A DNA stretch of 64,000 nucleotides from Megachile rotundata. Taxonomy: Eukaryota; Arthropoda; Insecta; Hymenoptera; Megachilidae. The stretch is taken from contig NW_027473317.1 of assembly GCF_050947335.1 (NCBI RefSeq), positions 3,348,001 to 3,412,000 of the forward strand, read 5' to 3'. The notes beneath the pieces are model-generated. The model ran no database searches. It was not told the DNA's origin and saw nothing but the letters and a program-made list of their open reading frames with translations. Shown here piece after piece: positions 27,254-40,555 of the stretch; positions within the stretch are counted from its first letter, which is position 1, and each line of letters starts with the position of its first letter. The position numbers and the translations under genes are program-made.

Positions 27254-27715
27254 TTGTATGATTGTGATTGTATGATTGTGATCGTATGATTGTGATCGTA
27301 TGATTGTGATCGTATGATTGTGATCGTATGATTGTGATCGTATGATTGTGATCGTATGATTGTGATCGTATGATTGTGATGGTATGATTGTGATCGTATG
27401 ATTGTGATCGTATGATTGTGATCGTATGATTGTGATGGTATGATTGTGATTGTATGATTGTGATTGTATGATTGTGATTGTATGATTGTGATTGTATGAT
27501 TGTGATCGTATGATTGTGATTCTTTGATTGCGATTGTATGATTGCGATTGTAGGATTGCGATTGTAGGATTGCGATTGTATGATTGCGATTGTATGATTT
27601 CGATTGTATGATTGCGATTGTATGATTGCGATTGTATGATTGCGATTGTATGATTGCGATTGTATGATTGCGATTGTATGATTGCGATTGTATGATTGCG
27701 ATTGTATGATTGTGA
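27254..27715. repeat. 462-bp tandem duplication, copy 1
   Basis: A GATCG run, GATGG units, GATTCTTTG and a GCG run that includes two TAGGATTG units and one GATTTCG unit (27596). The same order recurs 462 bp (33 units) downstream. GATGG lies at 27378 and 27840, GATTTCG at 27596 and 28058. Confidence 0.88.
27525..27710. repeat. GCG run, 13 positions, one TCG
   Basis: From 27530 to 27698 with GATTTCG at 27596. Part of the 462-bp duplication. Confidence 0.92.
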
Positions 27716-28177
27716 TCGTATGATTGTGATCGTATGATTGTGATCGTATGATTGTGATCGTATGATTGTGATCGTATGATTGTGATCGTATGATTGTGAT
27801 CGTATGATTGTGATCGTATGATTGTGATCGTATGATTGTGATGGTATGATTGTGATCGTATGATTGTGATCGTATGATTGTGATCGTATGATTGTGATGG
27901 TATGATTGTGATTGTATGATTGTGATTGTATGATTGTGATTGTATGATTGTGATTGTATGATTGTGATCGTATGATTGTGATTCTTTGATTGCGATTGTA
28001 TGATTGCGATTGTAGGATTGCGATTGTAGGATTGCGATTGTATGATTGCGATTGTATGATTTCGATTGTATGATTGCGATTGTATGATTGCGATTGTATG
28101 ATTGCGATTGTATGATTGCGATTGTATGATTGCGATTGTATGATTGCGATTGTATGATTGCGATTGTATGATTGTGA
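27716..28177. repeat. 462-bp tandem duplication, copy 2
   Basis: It carries all the private variants of copy 1, including the GATTTCG unit. Its GATCG run joins directly to the end of the previous GCG run, as expected of a head-to-tail duplication. A further GATCG run (about 28178-28280) follows, which looks like the beginning of a truncated third copy. Confidence 0.88.
27987..28172. repeat. GCG run, 13 positions, one TCG (duplicate)
   Basis: From 27992 to 28160, identical in layout to the run 462 bp upstream. Confidence 0.92.
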
Positions 28178-28289
28178 TCGTATGATTGTGATCGTATGAT
28201 TGTGATCGTATGATTGTGATCGTATGATTGTGATCGTATGATTGTGATCGTATGATTGTGATCGTATGATTGTGATCGTATGATTGTGA

Positions 28290-28764
28290 TTGTATGATAG
28301 TGATTGTATGATTGTTTCTGTATGATTGTGATTGTATGATTGCGATTGTATGATTATGATTGCATGATTGTGATTGTATGATTGTGATTGTGTGATTGTG
28401 ATTGTGAGATTGTGATTGTATGATTTTGATTGTATGATCGTGATTGTATGATCGTGATTGTGAGATTGTGATTGTATGATTGTGATTGTATGATTGTGAT
28501 TGTATGATTGTGATTGTATGATTGTGATTGTATGATTGTGATTGTATGATAGTGATTGTATGATTGTGGTTGTATGATTGTGATTGTATGATTGTGATCG
28601 TATGATTGTGATCGTATGATTGTGATTGTATGATTGTGATTGTATGATTGTGTTTGCATGATTGTGATTGTGTGATTGTGATTGCGTGATTGTGACTGTA
28701 TGATTGTGATTGTATGATTGTGATTTATGATTGTGATTGTATGATTCTGATTGTATGATTGTGA
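28290..28764. repeat. 475-bp tandem duplication, copy 1
   Basis: It contains the GATTGCATG unit (28354), GTGAGATTG, GATTTTG, GATAGTG and the 13-bp unit at 28722. All are repeated 475 bp downstream, which is 33 units of 14 bp plus one of 13 bp. Confidence 0.87.
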
Positions 28765-29239
28765 TTGTATGATAGTGATTGTATGATTGTTTCTGTATGA
28801 TTGTGATTGTATGATTGCGATTGTATGATTATGATTGCATGATTGTGATTGTATGATTGTGATTGTGTGATTGTGATTGTGAGATTGTGATTGTATGATT
28901 TTGATTGTATGATCGTGATTGTATGATCGTGATTGTGAGATTGTGATTGTATGATTGTGATTGTATGATTGTGATTGTATGATTGTGATTGTATGATTGT
29001 GATTGTATGATTGTGATTGTATGATAGTGATTGTATGATTGTGGTTGTATGATTGTGATTGTATGATTGTGATCGTATGATTGTGATCGTATGATTGTGA
29101 TTGTATGATTGTGATTGTATGATTGTGTTTGCATGATTGTGATTGTGTGATTGTGATTGCGTGATTGTGACTGTATGATTGTGATTGTATGATTGTGATT
29201 TATGATTGTGATTGTATGATTCTGATTGTATGATTGTGA
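28765..29239. repeat. 475-bp tandem duplication, copy 2
   Basis: It matches copy 1 unit by unit (28829 against 28354, 29197 against 28722). The same segment also lies at 53.55-54.05 kb at an offset of 24786 bp. Confidence 0.87.
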
Positions 29240-29762
29240 TTGTATGATAGTGATTGTATGATTGTTTCTGTATGATTGTGATTGTATGATTGTGATTGTA
29301 TGATTGTGATCATATGATTGTGGTTGTATAATTAAGGTTGTATGATTGTTTCTGTATGATTGTGATTGTATGATTGCGATTGTATGATTGTGATTGTATG
29401 ATTGTGATTATATGATTGTGATCGTATGATTGTGATTGTATGATTGTGATTGTATGATTGTGATTGTATGACTGTGATTGTATGATTGTCATTGTATGAT
29501 TGTGATTGTATGATTTTGATTGTATGATTGTGATTGTATGATTTTGATTGTATGATTGTGATTGTATGATTGTGATTGTATGATTGTGATTGTATGATTG
29601 TGATCGTATGATTGTGATGGTATGATTGTGATCGTATGATTGTGATCGTATGATTGTGATCGTATGATTGTGATGGTATGATTGTGATTGTATGATTGTG
29701 ATTGTATGATTGTGATTGTATGATTGTGATTGTATGATTGTGATCGTATGATTGTGATTCTT

Positions 29763-29955
29763 TGATTGCGATTGTATGATTGCGATTGTAGGATTGCGAT
29801 TGTAGGATTGCGATTGTATGATTGCGATTGTATGATTTCGATTGTATGATTGCGATTGTATGATTGCGATTGTATGATTGCGATTGTATGATTGCGATTG
29901 TATGATTGCGATTGTATGATTGCGATTGTATGATTGCGATTGTATGATTGCGATC
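29763..29955. repeat. GCG run, 14 positions, one TCG
   Basis: From 29768 to 29950. The last unit is a GCGATCG hybrid that joins the GCG run to the GATCG run. Confidence 0.92.
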
Positions 29956-30114
29956 GTATGATTGTGATCGTATGATTGTGATCGTATGATTGTGATCGTA
30001 TGATTGTGATCGTATGATTGTGATCGTATGATTGTGATCGTATGATTGTGATCGTATGATTGTGATCGTATGATTGTGATCGTATGATTGTGATCGTATG
30101 ATTGTGATCGTATG
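29950..30114. repeat. GATCG run, 12 units
   Basis: TCG from 29954 to 30108, ended by GATAGTAATTG. The counterpart at 54740 has 13 units. Confidence 0.92.
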
Positions 30115-31779
30115 ATAGTAATTGTATGATTGTGACTGTATGATGGTGATTGTATGATTGTGATTGTGTGATTGTGATTGTATGATTGTGATTGTATGAT
30201 TGTGATTGTATGATTGTGATTGTATGATTGTGATTGTATGATTGTGATTGTATGATTGTGATTGCATGATTGTGATTGTATGATTGTGATTGTATGATCG
30301 TGATTGTATGATCGTGATTGTGAGATTGTGATTGTATGATTGTGATTGTATGATTCTGATCGTATGATTGTGATCGTATGATTGTGATCGTATGGTTGTG
30401 ATTGTATGATTGTGTTTGCATGATTGTGATTGTGTGATTGTGATTGCGTGATTGTGATTGTATGATTGTAATTGTATGATTGTGATTGTATGATTGTGAT
30501 TGTATGATTGCGGTTGTATGATTGTGATTGTATGATTGTGATTGTATGATTGTGATCGTATGATTGCGATTCTTTGATTGCGATTGTATGATTGTGATTG
30601 TATGATTGTGATTGTATGATTGTGATTGTATGATTGTGATTGTATGATCGTGATTGTATGATCGTGATTGTGAGATTGTGATTGTATGATTGTGATTGTA
30701 TGATTGTGATTGTATGATTGTGATTGTATGATTGTGATTGCATGATTGTGACTGTATGATTGTGATTGTATGATTGTGATTTATGATTGTGATTGTATGA
30801 TTCTGATTGTATGATTGTGATTGTATGATAGTGATTGTATGATTGTTTCTGTATGATTGTGATTGTATGATTGCGATTGTATGATTATGATTGTATGATT
30901 GTGATTGTATGATTGTGATTGTGTGATTGTGATTGTGAGATTGTGATTGTATGATTTTGATTGTATGATCGTGATTGTATGATCGTGACTGTGAGATTGT
31001 GATTGTATGATTGTGATTGTATGATTGTGATTGTATGATTGTGATTGTATGATTGTGATTGTATGATTGTGATTGTATGATAGTGATTGTATGATTGTGA
31101 TTGTATGCTTGTCATTGTATGATTGTGATTGTATGATTGTGATCGAATGATTGTGATTGTATGATTGTGATTGTATGATTGTGATTGTGTGATTGTGATT
31201 GTGTGATTGTGATTGTATGATTCTGATTGTATGATTGTGATTGTATGATTGTGATTGTATGATCGTGATTGTATGATCGTGATTGTATGATGGTGATTGT
31301 GAGATTGTGATTGTATGATTGTGGTTGTATGATTGTGATTGTATGATTGTGATCGTATGATTGTGATCGTATGATTGTGATTGTATGATTGTGATTGTAT
31401 GATTGTGTTTGCATGATTGTGATTGTGTGATTGTGATTGCGTGATTGTGACTGTATGATTGTGATTGTATGATTGTGATTTATGATTGTGATTGTATGAT
31501 TCTGATTGTATGACTGTGATTGTATGATAGTGATTGTATGATTGTTTCTGTATGATTGTGATTGTATGATTGCGATTGTATGATTATGATTGTATGATTG
31601 TGATTGTATGTTTGTGATTGTATGATTGTGATTGTATGATTGTGATAGTATGATTGTGATTGTATGATTGTGATCGTATGATTGCGACTGTGTGATTGCG
31701 ATTGTATGATTCTGACTGTATGATTGTGATTGTATGATTGTCATTGTATGATTGTGATTGTATGATTATGATTGTATGA

Positions 31780-32499
31780 TCGCGATTGTATGATTGTGAT
31801 TGTGTGATTGTGATTGTATGATTTTGATTGTATGATTGTGATTGTATGATTTTGATTGTATGATTGTGATTGTATGATTGTGATTGTATGATTGTGATCG
31901 TATGATTGTGATTGTAAGATTGTGATTGTGTGATTGCGATTGTATGATTGTGACTGTATGATTGTTATTGTATGATTGTCATTGTATGATTGTGATTGTA
32001 TGATTATGATTGTATGATTGTGATTGTATGATTGTGATTGTATGATTGTGATTGTATGATTGTGATTGTATGATTGTGATTGTATGATTGTGATTGTATG
32101 ATTGTGATTGTATGATTGTGATTGAATGATTGTGATTGTATGATTGTGATTGTATGATTGTGATTGTATGATTGTGATTGTCAGATTGTGATTGTATGAT
32201 TGTGATTGTATGATTGTGATTGTATGATTGTGATTGTATGATTGTGATTGTATGATTGTGATTGTATGATTGTGATTGTATGATTGTGATTGTATGATTG
32301 TGATTGTGAGATTGTGATTGTATGATTGTGATTGTGTGATTGTTATTGTATGATTGTGATTGTATGATTGTGATTCTTTCATTGCGATTGTATGATTGTG
32401 ATTGTATGATTGTGATTGTATGATTGTGATTGTATGATTGTGATTGTATGATTGTGATTGTATGATTGTGATCGTATGATTGTGGTTGTATAATTAAGG
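31780..32499. repeat. TCGCGA to TAATTAAGG block (711-bp spacing, shortened)
   Basis: This member lacks the GATCGTGTG / GATTTTCATTG part seen in the others. The loss is in whole units. Confidence 0.83.
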
Positions 32500-34093
32500 T
32501 TGTATGATTGTTTCTGTATGATTGTGATTGTATGATTGCGATTGTATGATTGTGATTGTATGATTGTGATTATATGATTGTGATCGTATGATTGTGATTC
32601 TTTGATTGCGATTGTATGATTGTGATTGTATGATTGTGATTGTATGATTGTGATTGTATGATTGCGATTGTATGATTGTGATTGTATGATTGTGATTGTA
32701 TGATTGTGATCGTATGATTGCGATTCTTTGATTGCGATTGTATGATTGTGATTGTATGATTGTGATTGTATGATTGTGATTGTATGATTGTGATTGTATG
32801 ATTGTGATTGTATGATCGTGATTGTATGATCGTGATTGTGAGATTGTGATTGTATGATTGTGATTGTATGATTGTGATTGCATGATTGTGACTGTATGAT
32901 TGTGATTGTATGATTGTGATTTATGATTGTGATTGTATGATTCTGATTGTATGATTGTGATTGTATGATAGTGATTGTATGATTGTTTCTGTATGATTGT
33001 AATTGTATGATTGCGATTGTATGATTATGATTGTATGATTGTGATTGTATGATTGTGATTGTGTGATTGTGATTGTGAGATTGTGATTGTATGATTTTGA
33101 TTGTATGATCGTGATCGTATGATTGTGACTGTAAGTTTGTGACTGTGTGATTGCGATTGTATGATTGTGACTGTATGATTGTGATTGTATGATTGCGATT
33201 GTATGATTGTGATTGTATGATTGTGATTGTATGATTGTGATTGCATGATTGTGACTGTATGATTGTGATTGTATGATTGTGATTTATGATTGTGATTGTA
33301 TGATTCTGATTGTATGATTGTGATTGTATGATAGTGATTGTATGATTGTTTCTGTATGATTGTAATTGTATGATTGCGATTGTATGATTATGATTGTATG
33401 ATTGTGATTGTATGATTGTGATTGTGTGATTGTGATTGTGAGATTGTGATTGTATGATTTTGATTGTATGATCGTGATTGTATGATCGTGATTGTGAGAT
33501 TGTGATTGTATGACTGTGATTGTATGATTGTGATTGTATGATTGTGATTGTATGATTGTGATTGTATGATTGTGATCGTATGATTGTGATTGTATGATTA
33601 TGATTGTATGATTGTGATTGTATGATTGTGATTGTATGATTGTGATTGTATGATTGTGATTGTATGATTGTGATCGTATGATTGTGATCGTATGATTGTG
33701 ATCGTATGATTGTGGTCGTATGATTGTGATCGTATGATTGTGATCGTATGATTGTGATCGTATGATTGTGATCGTATGATTGTGACTGTATGATTGTGAT
33801 TGTATGATTGTGATTGTGTGATTGTGATTGTATGATTGTGATTGTATGATTGTGATTGTATGATTGTGATTGTATGATTGTGATTGTACGATTGTGATTG
33901 CATGATTGTGATTGTATGATTGTGATTGTATGATTGTGATTGTATGATTGTGATTGTATGATAGTGATTGTATGATTGTTTCTGTATGATTGTGATTGTA
34001 TGATTGCGATTGTATGATTGTGATCGTATGATTGTGATCGTATGATTGTGATCGTATGATTGTGATTGTATGATTGTGTTTGCATGATTGTGA
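32500..34093. repeat. Satellite mosaic linking blocks C and S1
   Basis: It contains two closely spaced 13-bp units (32918 and 33281, 363 bp apart), a TAAGTTTGTG unit near 33131 and a GATCG run with one GGTCG unit near 33715. Similar runs lie near 16.1, 45.17 and 51.42 kb. No gene is present. Confidence 0.75.
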
Positions 34094-36446
34094 TTGTGTG
34101 ATTGTGATTGCGTGATTGTGATTGTATGATTGTGATTGTATGATTGTGATTGTATGATTGTGATTGTATGATTGCGATTGTATGATTGCGATTGTATGAT
34201 TGTGATTGTATGATTGTGATCGTATGATTGCGATTCTTTGATTGCGATTTTATGATTGTGATTGTATGATTGTGATTGTATGATTGTGATTGTATGATCG
34301 TGATTGTATGATCGTGATTGTGAGATTGTGATTGTATGATTGTGATTGTATGATTGTGATTGTATGATTGTGATTGTATGATTGTGATTGCATGATTGTG
34401 ACTGTATGATTGTGATTGTATGATTGTGATTGTATGATTGTGATTGTATGATTGTGATTGTATGATTGTGATTGTATGATTGTGATTGTATGATTGTGAT
34501 TGTATGATTGTGATCGTATGATTGTGATTGTAAGATTGTGATTGTGTGATTGCGATTGTATGATTGTGACTGTATGATTGTGATTGTATGAATGTGATTG
34601 TATGATTGTGATCGTATGATTGTGATCGTATGATTGTGATTCTTTGATTGCGATTCTATGATTGTGATTGTATGATTGTGATTGTATGATTGTGATTGTA
34701 TGATTGCGATTGTATGATTGCGATTGTATGATTGTGATTGTATGATTGTGATTGTATGATTGTGATTGTATGATTGTGATTGTATGATTGTGATTGTATG
34801 ATTGTGATTGTATGATCGTGATTGTATGATCGTGATTGTGAGATTGTGATTGTATGATTGTGATTGTATGATTGTGATTGTATGATTGTGATCGTATGAT
34901 TGTGACTGTAAGTTTGTGACTGTGTGATTGCGATTGTATGATTGTGACTGTATGATTGTGATTGTATGATTGTCATTGTATGATTGTGATTGTATGATTA
35001 TGATTGTGTGATTGCGATTGTATGATTGTGACTGTATGATTGTTATTGTATGATTGTCATTGTATGATTGTGATTGTATGATTATGATTGTATGATTGTG
35101 ATTGTATGATTGTGATCGTGTGATTGTGATTGTATGATTTTCATTGTATGATTGTGATTGTTTGATTGTGATTGTATGATTATGATCGTATGATTGTGAT
35201 TGTATGATTGTGATTGTATGATTGTGATTGTATGATTGTGATTGTATGATTGTGATTGTATGATTGTGATTGTATGATTGTGATTGTATGATTGTGATTG
35301 TATGATTGTGATTGTATGATTGTGATTGTATGATTGTGATTGTATGATTGTGATTGTCAGATTGTGATTGTATGATTGTGATTGTATGATTGTGATTGTA
35401 TGATTGTGATTGTATGATTGTGATTGTATGATTGTGATTGTATGATTGTGATTGTATGATTGTGATTGTATGATTGTGATTGTGAGATTGTGATTGTATG
35501 ATTGTGATTGTGTGATTGTTATTGTATGATTGTGATTGTATGATTGTGATTCTTTCATTGCGATTGTATGATTGTGATTGTATGATTGTGATTGTATGAT
35601 TGTGATCGTATGATTGTGATTGTATGATTGTGATCGTATGATTGTGGTTGTATAATTAAGGTTGTATGATTGTTTCTGTATGATTGTGATTGTATGATTG
35701 CGATTGAATGATTGTGATTGTATGATTGTGATTATATGATTGTGATCGTATGATTGTGATTCTTTGATTGCGATTGTATTATTGTGATTGTATGATTGTG
35801 ATTGTATGATTGTGATTGTATGATTGCGATTGTATGATTGTGATTGTATGATTGTGATTGTATGATTGTGATCGTATGATTGCGATTCTTTGATTGCGAT
35901 TGTATGATTGTGATTGTATGATTGTGATTGTATGATTGTGATTGTATGATTGTGATTGTATGATCGTGATTGTATGATCGTGATTGTGAGATTGTGATTG
36001 TATGATTGTGATTGTATGATTGTGATTGTATGATTGTGATTGTATGATTGTGATTGCATGATTGTGACTGTATGATTGTGATTGTATGATTGTGATTTAT
36101 GATTGTGATTGTATGATTCTGATTGTATGATTGTGATTGTATGATAGTGATTGTATGATTGTTTCTGTATGATTGTAATTGTATGATTGCTATTGTATGA
36201 TTATGATTGTATGATTGTGATTGTATGATTGTGGTTGTGTGATTGTGATTGTGAGATTGTGATTGTATGATTTTGATTGTATGATCGTGATTGTATGATC
36301 GTGATTGTGAGATTGTGATTGTATGACTGTGATTGTATGATTGTGATTGTATGATTGTGATTGTATGATTGTGATTGTATGATTGCGATTGTATGATAGT
36401 AATTGTATGATTGTGATTGTATGATTGTCATTGTATGATTGAGATT
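34094..36446. repeat. Mosaic block S1, copy 2
   Basis: It matches 16620-19140. Near 34995-35005 the sequence passes directly from GATTATGATTG to GTGTGATTGCG. Relative to copy 1 this skips 154 bp (11 units), which removes the TCGCGA site. From 35.0 kb onward it matches 60.7-62.2 kb at 25752 bp. Confidence 0.8.
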
Positions 36447-36454
36447 GTATGATT

Positions 36455-36645
36455 GTGATCGTATGATTGTGATCGTGTGATTGTGATCGTCTGATTGTGA
36501 TAGTATGATTGTGATCGTATGATTGTGATCGTATGATTGTGATCGTATGATTGTGATCGTATGATTGTTATCGTATGATTGTGATCGTATGATTGTGATC
36601 GTATGATTGTGATCGTATGATTGTGATCGTATGATTGTGATGGTA
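36455..36645. repeat. GATCG run, 13 positions
   Basis: TCG from 36459 to 36627, with a GATCGTCTG unit and a GATAG unit (near 36500), closed by GATGG. Confidence 0.9.
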
Positions 36646-36743
36646 TGATTGTGATTGTATGATTGCGATTGTATGATTGCGATTGTATGATTGTGATTGT
36701 ATGATTGTGATTGTATGATTGTGATCGTATGATTGTGATTCTT

Positions 36744-36855
36744 TGATTGCGATTGTATGATTGCGATTGTATGATTGCGATTGTATGATTGCGATTGTAT
36801 GATTGCGATTGTATGATTGCGATTGTATGATTGCGATTGTATGATTGCGATTGTA
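36744..36855. repeat. GCG run, 8 units
   Basis: GCG from 36749 to 36847 after GATTCTTTG. The counterpart at 62501 has 9 units. Confidence 0.92.
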
Positions 36856-36916
36856 TGATTGTGATTGTATGATTGTGATTGTATGATTGTGATTGTATGA
36901 TTGTGATTGTATGATT

Positions 36917-37052
36917 GTGATCGTATGATTGTGATCGTATGATTGTGATCGTATGATTGTGATCGTATGATTGTGATCGTATGATTGTGATCGTATGATT
37001 GTGATCGTATGATTGTGATCGTATGATTGTGATCGTATGATTGTGATCGTAT
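36917..37052. repeat. GATCG run, 10 units
   Basis: TCG from 36921 to 37047, closed by GACTG. The counterpart at 62673 has 12 units. Confidence 0.9.
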
Positions 37053-37568
37053 GATTGTGACTGTATGATTGTGATTGTATGATTGTGATTGTGTGATTGT
37101 GATTGTATGATTGTGATTGTATGATTGTGATTGTATGATTGTGATTGTATGATTGTGATTGTATGATTGTGATTGTATGATTGTGATTGTACGATTGTTA
37201 TTGCATGATTGTGATTGTATGATTGTGATTGTATGATCGTGATTGTATGATCGTGATTGTGAGATTGTGATTGTATGATTGTGATTGTATGATTGTGATT
37301 GTATGATTGTGATTGTATGATTGTGATTGCATGATTGTGACTGTATGATTGTGATTGTATGATTGTGATTTATGATTGTGATTGTATGATTCTGATTGTA
37401 TGATTGTGATTGTATGATTGTGATGGTATGATTGTGATCGTATGATTGTGATCGTATGATTGTGATCGTATGATTGTGATGGTATGATTGTGATTGTATG
37501 ATTGTGATTGTATGATTGTGATTGTATGATTGTGATTGTATGATTGTGATCGTATGATTGTGATTCTT

Positions 37569-37727
37569 TGATTGCGATTGTATGATTGCGATTGTAGGAT
37601 TGCGATTGTATGATTGCGATTGTATGATTGCGATTGTATGATTGCGATTGTATGATTGCGATTGTATGATTGCGATTGTATGATTGCGATTGTATGATTG
37701 CGATTGTATGATTGCGATTGTATGATT
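37569..37727. repeat. GCG run, 11 units
   Basis: GCG from 37574 to 37714 after GATTCTTTG, with one TAGGATTG junction. Confidence 0.92.
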
Positions 37728-37871
37728 GTGATTGTATGATTGTGATTGTATGATTGTGATTGTATGATTGTGATTGTATGATCGTGATTGTATGATCGTG
37801 ATTGTGAGATTGTGATTGTATGATTGTGATTGTATGATTCTGATCGTATGATTGTGATCGTATGATTGTGA

Positions 37872-39213
37872 TTGTATGATTGTGATTGTATGATTGTGAT
37901 TGTATGATTGCGATTGTATGATTGTGATTGTATGATTGTGATTGTATGATTGTGATCGTATGATTGCGAATCTTTGATTGCGATTGTATGATTGTGATTG
38001 TATGATTGTGATTGTATGATTGTGATTGTATGATGGTGATTGTATGATCGTGATTGTATGATCGTGATTGTGAGATTGTGATTGTATGATTGTGATTGTA
38101 TGATTGTGATTGTATGATTGTGATTGTATGATTGTGATTGTATGATTGTGATTGCATGATTGTGACTGTATGATTGTGATTGTATGATTGTGATTTATGA
38201 TTGTGATTGTATGATTCTGATTGTATGATTGTGATTGTATGATAGTGATTGTATGATTGTTTCTGTTTGATTGTGATTGTATGATTGCGATTGTATGATT
38301 ATGATTGTATGATTGTGATTGTATGATTGTGATTGTGTGATTGTGATTGTGAGATTGTGATTGTATGATTTTGATTGTATGATCGTGATTGTATGATCGT
38401 GATTGTGAGATTGTGATTGTATGATTGTGATTGTATGATTGTGATTGTATGATTGTGATTGTATGATTGTGATTGTATGATTGTGATTGTATGATAGTGA
38501 TTGTATGATTGTGATTGTATGCTTGTCATTGTATGATTGTGATTGTATGATTGTGATCGTATGATTGTGATTGTATGATTGTGATTGTATGATTGTGATT
38601 GTGTGATTGTGATTGTGTGATTGTGATTGTATGATTCTGATTGTATGATTGTGATTGTATGATTGTGATTGTATGATCGTGATTGTATGATCGTGATTGT
38701 ATGATCGTGATTGTGAGATTGTGATTGTATGGTTGTGGTTGTATGATTGTGATTGTATGATTGTGATCGTATGATTGTGATCGTATGATTGTGATTGTAT
38801 GATTGTGATTGTATGATTGTGTTTGCATGATTGTGATTGTGTGATTGTGATTGCGTGATTGTGACTGTATGATTGTGATTGTATGATTGTGATTTATGAT
38901 TGTGATTGTATGATTCTGATTGTATGATTGTGATTGTATGATAGTGATTGTATGATTGTTTCTGTATGATTGTGATTGTATGATTGCGATTGTATGATTA
39001 TGATTGTATGATTGTGATTGTATGTTTGTGATTGTATGATTGTGATTGTATGATTGTGATAGTATGATTGTGATTGTATGATTGTGATCGTATGATTGTG
39101 ACTGTAAGTTTGTGACTGTGTGATTGCGATTGTATGATTGTGACTGTATGATTGTGATTGTATGATTGTCATTGTATGATTGTGATTGTATGATTATGAT
39201 TGTATGATCGCGA
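37872..39213. repeat. 1342-bp tandem duplication, copy 1
   Basis: Markers recur at +1342 bp: GCGAATCTTT 37966, 13-bp units 38192 and 38891, GTTTCTGTTTG 38259, TCGCGA 39208. The period is 94 units of 14 bp plus two of 13 bp. GTTTCTGTTTG appears only in this pair, so the duplication is probably recent. Confidence 0.92.
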
Positions 39214-40555
39214 TTGTATGATTGTGATTGTATGATTGTGATTGTATGATTGCGATTGTATGATTGTGATTGTATGATTGTGATTGTATGATTGTGATCG
39301 TATGATTGCGAATCTTTGATTGCGATTGTATGATTGTGATTGTATGATTGTGATTGTATGATTGTGATTGTATGATGGTGATTGTATGATCGTGATTGTA
39401 TGATCGTGATTGTGAGATTGTGATTGTATGATTGTGATTGTATGATTGTGATTGTATGATTGTGATTGTATGATTGTGATTGTATGATTGTGATTGCATG
39501 ATTGTGACTGTATGATTGTGATTGTATGATTGTGATTTATGATTGTGATTGTATGATTCTGATTGTATGATTGTGATTGTATGATAGTGATTGTATGATT
39601 GTTTCTGTTTGATTGTGATTGTATGATTGCGATTGTATGATTATGATTGTATGATTGTGATTGTATGATTGTGATTGTGTGATTGTGATTGTGAGATTGT
39701 GATTGTATGATTTTGATTGTATGATCGTGATTGTATGATCGTGATTGTGAGATTGTGATTGTATGATTGTGATTGTATGATTGTGATTGTATGATTGTGA
39801 TTGTATGATTGTGATTGTATGATTGTGATTGTATGATAGTGATTGTATGATTGTGATTGTATGCTTGTCATTGTATGATTGTGATTGTATGATTGTGATC
39901 GTATGATTGTGATTGTATGATTGTGATTGTATGATTGTGATTGTGTGATTGTGATTGTGTGATTGTGATTGTATGATTCTGATTGTATGATTGTGATTGT
40001 ATGATTGTGATTGTATGATCGTGATTGTATGATCGTGATTGTATGATCGTGATTGTGAGATTGTGATTGTATGGTTGTGGTTGTATGATTGTGATTGTAT
40101 GATTGTGATCGTATGATTGTGATCGTATGATTGTGATTGTATGATTGTGATTGTATGATTGTGTTTGCATGATTGTGATTGTGTGATTGTGATTGCGTGA
40201 TTGTGACTGTATGATTGTGATTGTATGATTGTGATTTATGATTGTGATTGTATGATTCTGATTGTATGATTGTGATTGTATGATAGTGATTGTATGATTG
40301 TTTCTGTATGATTGTGATTGTATGATTGCGATTGTATGATTATGATTGTATGATTGTGATTGTATGTTTGTGATTGTATGATTGTGATTGTATGATTGTG
40401 ATAGTATGATTGTGATTGTATGATTGTGATCGTATGATTGTGACTGTAAGTTTGTGACTGTGTGATTGCGATTGTATGATTGTGACTGTATGATTGTGAT
40501 TGTATGATTGTCATTGTATGATTGTGATTGTATGATTATGATTGTATGATCGCGA
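39214..40555. repeat. 1342-bp tandem duplication, copy 2
   Basis: Immediately head-to-tail with copy 1. All markers are present: GCGAATCTTT 39308, 13-bp units 39534 and 40233, GTTTCTGTTTG 39601, TCGCGA 40550. Much of its right part is also shared with 42.0-43.0 and 48.3-49.3 kb. Confidence 0.92.

Larger units (their letters stand above)
29240..32499. repeat. Mosaic block C, copy 2
   Basis: It runs to the TAATTAAGG at 32491. The left 1.5 kb is shared with 54.0-55.6 kb at exactly 24786 bp, becoming 24800 bp after the GATCG run. It carries the rare GATCATATG unit at 29308, found again only at 54094. The right part matches 24.3-25.8 kb at an offset of about 6.57 kb. Confidence 0.82.
36447..37871. 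repeat. GATCG- and GCG-rich block, repeated at 62.2-63.65 kb
   Basis: Two GATCG runs (36459-36627 and 36921-37047) and two GCG runs (36749-36847 and 37574-37714). Offset to the right-hand copy is 25752 bp at 36441 and 25780 bp at 37367 and 37966, two units apart. The second GATCG run has 10 units here and 12 in the other copy, which accounts for the difference. Confidence 0.82.
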
